Assembly: GCA_964491375.1 (NCBI GenBank)
Contig: CAZBGL010000137.1
Location: 1 to 18,979, forward strand
Reading direction: 5' to 3'
Source: CAZBGL01 sp964491375
GTDB taxonomy: Bacteria > Desulfobacterota > Deferrisomatia > Deferrisomatales > Deferrisomataceae
DNA length: 18,979 nucleotides
Numbering within the stretch: position 1 is the stretch's first letter; each line of letters opens with the position of its first letter. The position numbers and the translations under genes are program-made. Below the pieces are notes generated by a model. That model was not told the DNA's origin. It saw only the letters and a list, made by a program, of their open reading frames with translations, and did no database searches. Of the stretch, positions 6,956 to 12,839 are shown one piece after another.

Positions 6956-7423
6956 TCAGGGAGCTTCCCGGACGAGGCTCACGATCATCTCCACCCGCCC
7001 CACATCGGTCTCCAGGGGCAGGACCACATTCTCCACCCCCTCGCCGAACTCCAGGCGCACGCCGTTGCCGTCCAGGATGGCGGGCGGCGTAAGGGCCTCC
7101 CGCACCCCGAGCTTCTCCAGGAACCCCGTGGCGTTGCCCACGATCATGTTGGCCACCTCGGTCCACACGGCGTGCACGTCCCGTTCGGCCTCGGTGCCCG
7201 GACCGGCGATCCGACCCGCGAGAGCCCATGCCACCTCCCGGGACGCCGTGAGCACCACCGCGCCGGAGAGCCCGCCCTGGAGCCCGATCAGCACACTCAG
7301 GTTCCCCCCCACGTGGACGTCCTCCACGCGCCGCGCGCGCCCCCGCCGCACCCTGATCCCGGCCAGCTTGCGCAGCACCTCCACGGCGGGGACCAAAAAG
7401 GCGTTCACATACTCGGCGTTCAT
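6956..7423 (-). CDS. CheX-like (CheC/CheX/FliY family) response-regulator phosphatase
   Basis: This 155-residue protein resembles CheX, which dephosphorylates CheY-P. The sequence TEVANMIVGNATGFLE near 88-103 contains the family's E-x-x-N catalytic pair (Glu89, Asn92) followed by the conserved MIxGNA. The N-terminal MNAEYVNAFLVPAVEVL is also CheX-like, and a single E-x-x-N motif is present as in CheX. ATG at 7421-7423 directly follows the stop of the ATPase gene, and the CheY-like gene lies 36 bases downstream, which supports a functional pair. It acts in the cytoplasm. I infer that it resets the neighbouring receiver. Confidence 0.88.
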   Translation of the reverse strand: MNAEYVNAFLVPAVEVLRKLAGIRVRRGRARRVEDVHVGGNLSVLIGLQGGLSGAVVLTASREVAWALAGRIAGPGTEAERDVHAVWTEVANMIVGNATGFLEKLGVREALTPPAILDGNGVRLEFGEGVENVVLPLETDVGRVEMIVSLVREAP

Positions 7424-9148
7424 TCAGTCCACCGTCTTGGTCACCCGGACGACCTCCTCCAGAGTGGTCATCCCGGCCACCACCTTCCGCAGGCCGTCAA
7501 AACGCAAGTCCCGGAATCCCCTGGCCTGGGCGGCCCGCCGGATCATGCCCACGCTGGCCCGTTCCAGGATGAGGTCCCGGACCTCCTCGTCCACCCGGAG
7601 CACCTCGTGGATGCCGGTGCGCCCCTTGTATCCGGTGCCGCCGCAGTAGCCGCATCCCCGGCCCCGGTAAAACGTGACCTTCCCCACCAGCGCCTCGGCT
7701 CCGGCCTCGGCGATCTCGGGGGGTTTCGGTTCGTACGGGGCCTTGCAATGGGGGCAGATCCTGCGCACCAGCCGCTGGGCCAGTACGCCCAAGAGCGTGG
7801 GGGCCAGCAGGAAAGGGGCCACCCCCATCTCCACCAAGCGGGTGACAGAGCTCGGGGCGTCGTTCGTGTGCAGGGTGGACAGCACCAGGTGCCCCGTCAG
7901 GGCGGCCTCGGCAGCGATCCGGCCGGTCTCAGGATCGCGGATCTCTCCGATCATGATGATGTCCGGATCCTGCCGGAGGATGGCCCGCAATGCGTTGGCG
8001 AACGTCAACCCCCTCCTGGGGTTCACCCCAACCTGGTTGATCAGGGGGATCTGGTACTCCACCGGATCCTCGACCGTGATGATGTTCTTTTCGATGGAGT
8101 TGATCGCGTTCAGGGCCGCATACAGCGTGGTGGACTTGCCGCTTCCTGTGGGACCGGTCACCAGCACGATTCCGTTGGGCTGCCGGATCATGGACTCGAA
8201 GACCCGAAGGTTGTTCCTGGAGAAACCCAGGTCTTCCAGGCGTACCCGCACGCTGGCCCGGTCCAGGATGCGCATCACCACCTTTTCGCCGTAATAGACG
8301 GGCAGCACGCTCACCCGGAACTCCAGCTCCCGGCCGCCCATCCGCATCTGGATCCGGCCGTCCTGGGGCTTCTGGCGCTCTGAGATGTCCAGGTCCGACA
8401 GGATCTTGACCCGGCTCACCACGGCCGGGGCCAGACGCATGGAGAACGCGAAGCGCTTGTGGAGCACCCCGTCCACGCGGAACCGGACCAGGAGGTGCTC
8501 CTCGCCGGGCTCGATGTGGATGTCGCTGGCCCCCTCGCGCACCGCCAACCGGAGGATCTTGTCCACGATCTTGACAATGGGGGCCTCCTCGCCCGCCCGC
8601 CGGAGGCTCTCGATGTCCGCCTCCCCCCCGCCCACGTCCACGTCCAGCTTGGCCAGGGTGATCAGGTCTTCGGGTTCCTCCCCGGCCTCGGGGTCCTCCC
8701 GGTGGTAGGCGCTTCGGATGGCTTGGGCCACCTGGGTCTCGCTGACCAGCACGGGCTGCACCGGCCGTTTCAGGAAGCCGGCGATCAGGTCCACGGCCTC
8801 GATCTGGGTGGGGTCGCTCACCGCCACCGTGACCTCGTCGCCCACCGCAAAAAGCGGCAGCACCCCGTAGCGGCGGCACACCTCTTCGGGCACGTCTTCC
8901 AGCAACTCGGGCTGGATCTCCACGTCGTCCAGGTCGAGCACGGCCAGGTTGAACTGGCGTCCCAGGGCCTGGAGCACGTCCTTTTCCCGGACGTACCCCG
9001 CCTCCACGAGGAACTTGCCCAGGGGCCGGCTGGCCAGCCCCCTCCGCGCCCGCTCGGCCAGGGCCTGCTCCAGCTCCTCGGGGCTCAGGGCTCCCGCCTG
9101 GATCAGGAGCTCGCCGAGCCGCTGCTCGGCCTTCTTGGGTAGTGCCAC
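7424..9148 (-). CDS. GspE/PilB-type secretion/pilus assembly ATPase with N-terminal MshEN domain
   Basis: This 574-residue hexameric-type ATPase powers type II secretion or type IV pilus extension in its family. The N-terminal MshEN domain has two motifs, RLGELLIQAG (10-19) and PLGKFLVEAG (42-51), of the cyclic-di-GMP-binding class. The catalytic core holds Walker A GPTGSGKST (332-340), the Asp/Glu-rich ASDIHIEP and ITVEDPVEYQ regions, Walker B-like DPDIIMIGEIRDPET, the LSTLHTNDAPSS His box, and a four-Cys zinc site (CPHC and CGYC, about 464-500). The start is GTG at 9146-9148 with GGAG upstream. No other pilus or secretion genes are nearby, so GspE, PilB and MshE cannot be told apart. It is embedded among signalling genes, with a cyclase two genes upstream. 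Confidence 0.94.
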   Translation of the reverse strand: MALPKKAEQRLGELLIQAGALSPEELEQALAERARRGLASRPLGKFLVEAGYVREKDVLQALGRQFNLAVLDLDDVEIQPELLEDVPEEVCRRYGVLPLFAVGDEVTVAVSDPTQIEAVDLIAGFLKRPVQPVLVSETQVAQAIRSAYHREDPEAGEEPEDLITLAKLDVDVGGGEADIESLRRAGEEAPIVKIVDKILRLAVREGASDIHIEPGEEHLLVRFRVDGVLHKRFAFSMRLAPAVVSRVKILSDLDISERQKPQDGRIQMRMGGRELEFRVSVLPVYYGEKVVMRILDRASVRVRLEDLGFSRNNLRVFESMIRQPNGIVLVTGPTGSGKSTTLYAALNAINSIEKNIITVEDPVEYQIPLINQVGVNPRRGLTFANALRAILRQDPDIIMIGEIRDPETGRIAAEAALTGHLVLSTLHTNDAPSSVTRLVEMGVAPFLLAPTLLGVLAQRLVRRICPHCKAPYEPKPPEIAEAGAEALVGKVTFYRGRGCGYCGGTGYKGRTGIHEVLRVDEEVRDLILERASVGMIRRAAQARGFRDLRFDGLRKVVAGMTTLEEVVRVTKTVD

Positions 9149-9152
9149 GGGC

Positions 9153-9473
9153 TCAGTCTCCGAACAGGCGGTCGATGTCGTCCTGGGTCACCCGCACGTC
9201 TTCCCCCTCGGCGTCTCCCCCCACGGCTTCCTGGGCGGCCGCGAGCAGCTCCCCCAGCTCGTCCTGGGGCGGCGTCGGGGCCCCGGGGGCGACCGCGCCC
9301 TCCTCCCCCACGGCCGCCGCCTCGCCCAAGGCCCGGCCGCACCCCCCGCAGTACCGGTCGGCGGCCCGGTTCCGGAAACCGCAGCGGGTACAGTAGGCGG
9401 CCAGCGGAGCGCCGCAGGCCCCGCAGAAGTTCCGGTCCGGTGCGTTCACGTGTCGGCAACTCGGGCAGTTCAT
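9153..9473 (-). CDS. Small double zinc-ribbon protein with FliM-like C-terminal peptide
   Basis: This 106-residue protein has two zinc ribbons: C3-x2-C6...C17-x2-C20 and C28-x2-C31...C42-x2-C45. A low-complexity Gly/Ala/Glu linker follows (about 46-70), then an acidic amphipathic stretch, DELGELLAAAQEAVGG. It ends with VTQDDIDRLFGD (95-106), which resembles the SQxEIDxLL peptide at the N-terminus of FliM that binds phospho-CheY. The start is ATG at 9471-9473, overlapping the stop of the cyclase gene as ATGA; the longer open frame upstream is only the cyclase gene read in another frame. The GspE-type gene starts four bases after its stop. Its function is unknown; an adaptor that ties a receiver to the ATPase is an attractive inference. 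Confidence 0.88.
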   Translation of the reverse strand: MNCPSCRHVNAPDRNFCGACGAPLAAYCTRCGFRNRAADRYCGGCGRALGEAAAVGEEGAVAPGAPTPPQDELGELLAAAQEAVGGDAEGEDVRVTQDDIDRLFGD

Positions 9474-10399
9474 GATCGCCTCACCACCACTCGGTTTCGG
9501 CCCTCCCCTTTCGCCCGGTACAGGGCCCCGTCCGCCTCCTCGATCAGGTCCTGGGCGCGCTCCACGCCCTCGGCCGGGCACCAGGCCACGCCGAGGCTCG
9601 CCGTGATCCGGAGGTCCCGGCCCTGGGCCGGGAACACGTGGCCCTCCACCACCCGCCGGAACCGCTCGGCGAACTCGGCCGCGCCGTCCACCGGCGTCTG
9701 GGGAAGGAGCACACAGAACTCCTCTCCGCCGTACCGGCCGGGCACGTCGGTGTCCCGGATCTCCCGCCGCAACAGGGTGCCCAGTTCCCTCAGCACGTCG
9801 TCCCCGGCCTGGTGCCCATACGTGTCGTTCAGTTTCTTGAAGTGGTCGATGTCGATCATGACGAACGACAACGGCGTGTTGTACCGCTGTGCACGCCTGA
9901 ACTCCTTTTCCAGTTCGGCCATGAAGTGCCTTCGGTTGAACAGACCCGTGAGCGGGTCCACGGTGGACAGCCGTCGCAGTTCCTCGTTGGACCGCTTGAG
10001 CGCATCCTGGAGGGCCTTGGTCTTGAGGTGCACCTTGATGCGCGCCAAGAGTTCGCCCGCGTCGAAGGGCTTGGTCACGTAGTCGCTGGCCCCGAGCTCC
10101 AGGCCGCGGATCTTGGTCTCGACGTCGGTCTGCCCGGTGAGAAGGATCACGGGCACGTCTCGCAGCTTCGGATGGGCCCGCACAAGGGAGAGCAGTTTGA
10201 AGCCGTCCACCGACGGCATCACCAGGTCGCAGAGGATCAGGTCCGGCGGGTTCTCCACGGCCTTCCGGTATCCCTCGAGCCCGTTGGCCGCCTCGTCGCT
10301 CCGGGCGACGAAATCCATCCGCTCCAGGAGCGAAAGAACCTCGCGCCGAAGCCCCGGGGAATCGTCCACCACCAGGACCGAGAAGTCCCTCCGGCCCAT
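9470..10399 (-). CDS. PleD-like response regulator-diguanylate cyclase (REC-GGDEF)
   Basis: This 309-residue cytoplasmic enzyme makes cyclic-di-GMP from two GTP. The receiver domain has Asp12-Asp13, acceptor Asp58 in CDLVMP, Thr88 and Lys110. A short helix (about 125-145) leads into the GGDEF domain: DPLTGLFNRRHF (148-159), the active-site GGEEF at 224-228, and the inhibitory I-site RDTD (215-218) five residues before it. The enzyme is therefore probably active and subject to product feedback. ATG at 10397-10399 overlaps the upstream stop as TGATG. A GTG at 10474 with a good GGAGGA sequence would add 25 Pro/Gly-rich residues and cannot be excluded. The nearby MshEN ATPase is a likely effector. 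Confidence 0.94.
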   Translation of the reverse strand: MGRRDFSVLVVDDSPGLRREVLSLLERMDFVARSDEAANGLEGYRKAVENPPDLILCDLVMPSVDGFKLLSLVRAHPKLRDVPVILLTGQTDVETKIRGLELGASDYVTKPFDAGELLARIKVHLKTKALQDALKRSNEELRRLSTVDPLTGLFNRRHFMAELEKEFRRAQRYNTPLSFVMIDIDHFKKLNDTYGHQAGDDVLRELGTLLRREIRDTDVPGRYGGEEFCVLLPQTPVDGAAEFAERFRRVVEGHVFPAQGRDLRITASLGVAWCPAEGVERAQDLIEEADGALYRAKGEGRNRVVVRRS

Positions 10400-11217
10400 C
10401 AGCCCGAGGGGATCGTGGGAATCCCCGGTGGGTTCGGCACCGGAAGCCACAGGGGGAAGACCTTCGGGTTCCACGGGTCCGTTTCCTCCACCGGCACCAC
10501 GGCCGGAAGCCTGAGGTCCACGTCTTCAGGGTCCACGGGGGCGGCCAGCACGGTCACCCGCCGGAACTCGATCCGGAGCTCATGACCCCGGTCCAGGTCC
10601 AGCACCCGGAGCTCCTCCGGAAAGGGCACCTCCGTATCCGGGAGCGTCCCCTTCCACGTCACCGCCATCCGGCGAATCCCGGCCCGGAGCACCTCCATCC
10701 GGACGGGACGGGCCGGGGTGCCGGACACCCAGATCCGTTGCACCCAGTCGCCGCCCACGAACTCCAGCACACAGCCTCCGTCCTCCAGGATCCATGCCCT
10801 CCTGGGAGGGCCGAGCCGGGGTGCCCGTCCCAGAAGCAGCATTCCGAGCCACCTCTGCCACGGCGAAGGCGCCACCCGGTAGGCGCGGCCCCTGCCCGGC
10901 ACGTAGGCGAGGCATCCCCTTTGGGCCGTGCACGACAGCGAAAAGAGGAGGAGACCCCCTGCCCCCCCGGTTGCGTCCACCCGGAAGCCGGTCTCCCCGT
11001 CCACCAGGGCGCCAAACCGGGCGCTCCCCCGCCGGGGGATACGAAAAACCCCGGCCAGGCGCGCCTGCCGGGGCTCTCGGTTGTACCGGCGGAGCGCCTC
11101 CACCCACGGCGCGGGATCGGTGCGCCGGCCCTCCCCAACCCGAAGGTGCGGACGGGGGGCGCAGGCCCCCACCGCCAGGGAGACGAGCAACACCGCCCCG
11201 GCGCTCCGCCGCCTCAA
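10399..11217 (-). CDS. Outer-membrane lipoprotein, possibly LolB/DUF4292-like
   Basis: This 272-residue protein opens with a lipoprotein signal: LRRRSAGAVLLVSLAVGAC, with the lipidated Cys at 19 followed by Ala, which favours outer-membrane sorting. The mature part is rich in beta-type alternation (FGALVDGETGFRVDATG, RVLDLDRGHELRIEFRRVTV) and resembles the LolB/DUF4292 lipoproteins found beside TPR proteins; this family call is tentative. The start is TTG at 11215-11217, overlapping the TPR gene's stop as TTGA and supported by GGAGGAGG seven bases upstream of the codon. The C-terminus is Pro-rich. The pairing with the TPR protein suggests an envelope assembly or lipoprotein-handling role, but nothing in the sequence names the substrate. 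Confidence 0.8.
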   Translation of the reverse strand: MRRRSAGAVLLVSLAVGACAPRPHLRVGEGRRTDPAPWVEALRRYNREPRQARLAGVFRIPRRGSARFGALVDGETGFRVDATGGAGGLLLFSLSCTAQRGCLAYVPGRGRAYRVAPSPWQRWLGMLLLGRAPRLGPPRRAWILEDGGCVLEFVGGDWVQRIWVSGTPARPVRMEVLRAGIRRMAVTWKGTLPDTEVPFPEELRVLDLDRGHELRIEFRRVTVLAAPVDPEDVDLRLPAVVPVEETDPWNPKVFPLWLPVPNPPGIPTIPSG

Positions 11218-12839
11218 CGGACCTCCTCCAGTTTTTTCCGAGCCGATTCGGCGTCTGGAGCGAACTCCAGGGCTTTCTCGTACGCCCTCCGCGCCTCCTC
11301 GGTACGGCCCAGTTTCCGCAGGGCGTCCCCGAGGTGCTCCCAGATCACGGGGTCCTCGGGCGCCAGCTCCACGGCCTTCCGGAGCGTCTCCACGGCCTCC
11401 TCGTAGCGCCCCTGCCGGTAATACACCCAGCCGAGGCTGTCGGTGATGAACCCGTCCCCGGGCTTGAGTTCGAGCGCCCGCAGGATGAGCCGCTCGGCCT
11501 CCTCGAGGTTGACCCCGTGTTCCGCGTACGTGTACCCGAGGTAGTTCAGGGCGTGGGGGTCGTCCGGGTTGATCTCCAGCGACCGCCTCATGTATTCGGC
11601 ACTCTTCTGCCAGTCCTTTAGCTTGTCGTACAGCACCCCCAGGGTGAAAAACACCCGGTGGTTGCGCGTCTCGTGCCCCTTGAGGTATCCCTCCAGAAGA
11701 TCCACCGCCCGCCGGAAGTCCCCCTGGTCCTCCCAAAGTCCCGCCAGGGCCAGGGTCACCTCTTCGTCGTCCGGGTGGTCTGCGAGCCACGCTTCCAGGA
11801 GGTCCACCGCCTCGGCGGTCCGGTCCAGGTTCTCCAGGGCGATGGCCCGCCGCACCAGGGCGTCGGGGTACTGATCCGCCGTCGGGGGCACCCGTTCCAG
11901 GGCTTCCAGGGCCTCGGCGTACCTCTCCATGGCCAGCCGGGTGATCCCCAGCAGGTACCACGCCAGGGGGTCGTCCTTGCGGCCCTCGGCCACGGTGCGG
12001 AACACCTCTTCCGCCTCCTCCAGGCGCTTGTTCTGGAGAAGGACGAAACCCACCCGGAACCGCACCATGGGGCTTCCGTCGGACCACCGCTCGGCCCCTT
12101 CGAACACCTCCAGGGCTTCCTCGAGGCGGTCCTGCTTGAGGAGGACCCGTCCCAGGCGGAAGCGCGCCTCCACGTCGTGGGGATTGGACTCGATGACCCT
12201 CCGGTACAGGGTCTCGGCCGCCGACAGGTTCCCGGCCCGCTCCTCCATCTCTCCCAACGCCCGGAGGGCCCCCCGGTGGTGGGGATCCAGGTCCAGCGCC
12301 TTCCGGAGGGCCTTTCGCGCCTCCGGCTCCCGCCCCAGGCGTACCAGGAGCCGGCCCACGGCAAACCACGCCTCCGCGTCCTCCTGGGCCCCGGTCCATC
12401 GCCGGGCCAGGTCCAGGGCCTCCTGGAAGCGCTTGAGCCGTTCCAGGAGCCGGACCGCCAAGGCAAACGCCCCGGCCGGGCCGCCGGCCTCGGCGGCCCG
12501 GCGCGCGGCCTCGGCCGCCTCCCCGATCCGCTCCTGGGCCTGGAGCACCCGGGCCCGGAAGAGCAGAAGATCCGGCTGCTCTGGCCGGCGCTCCAAGCCC
12601 TCGTCCACCACGGCCAGGGCCTCGTCGTACCGCTTGCGGCTCGCCAGGACCCGGCCGATCTCGATCCGGATCGCGGCCGAATCCGGATCCCCTTCCAGCG
12701 CCGCCCGGAGGGACTCCAGTGCGGCGTCCAGGTCCCCTTCGCGCTCGTGGAGGTAGGCCTCGAGCACCGGAGCCACCGGCGGGGCGGCCCAGACCGGGCC
12801 GGCCGCCAGGAAGAGCGCCCCTGCGATCCACCGCCTCAC
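11214..12839 (-). CDS. Exported TPR protein with about 15 tetratricopeptide repeats
   Basis: This 541-residue protein has a signal peptide (RRWIAGALFLAAGPVWA, cleaved near Ala18) and then an almost continuous array of about 15 TPR units of 33-35 residues. Clear examples are AEAWFAVGRLLVRLGREPEA, PHALNYLGYTYAEHGVNLEE and DSLGWVYYRQGRYEEAVETL. The array is probably a periplasmic or envelope protein-binding superhelix. The start is GTG at 12837-12839, overlapping the mutS stop as GTGA, with GGAGGA at 12846-12851. The last repeats are closest to the TPR consensus and the first ones are degenerate. It is translationally tied to mutS upstream and to the lipoprotein downstream; its partners are unknown. 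Confidence 0.92.
   Translation of the reverse strand: MRRWIAGALFLAAGPVWAAPPVAPVLEAYLHEREGDLDAALESLRAALEGDPDSAAIRIEIGRVLASRKRYDEALAVVDEGLERRPEQPDLLLFRARVLQAQERIGEAAEAARRAAEAGGPAGAFALAVRLLERLKRFQEALDLARRWTGAQEDAEAWFAVGRLLVRLGREPEARKALRKALDLDPHHRGALRALGEMEERAGNLSAAETLYRRVIESNPHDVEARFRLGRVLLKQDRLEEALEVFEGAERWSDGSPMVRFRVGFVLLQNKRLEEAEEVFRTVAEGRKDDPLAWYLLGITRLAMERYAEALEALERVPPTADQYPDALVRRAIALENLDRTAEAVDLLEAWLADHPDDEEVTLALAGLWEDQGDFRRAVDLLEGYLKGHETRNHRVFFTLGVLYDKLKDWQKSAEYMRRSLEINPDDPHALNYLGYTYAEHGVNLEEAERLILRALELKPGDGFITDSLGWVYYRQGRYEEAVETLRKAVELAPEDPVIWEHLGDALRKLGRTEEARRAYEKALEFAPDAESARKKLEEVR

Noticed and set aside
6491..8383. Long plus-strand open frame opposite the CheY, CheX and ATPase genes
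   Set aside because: The translation is His/Gly/Pro-rich and mirrors the codon pattern of the clearly conserved minus-strand genes.
10400..10474. GTG start for the cyclase at 10474 with GGAGGA upstream
   Set aside because: The added 25 residues are Pro/Gly-rich and lie inside the lipoprotein gene; the ATG overlapping that gene's stop fits the receiver domain start. It is kept as an alternative, not excluded.
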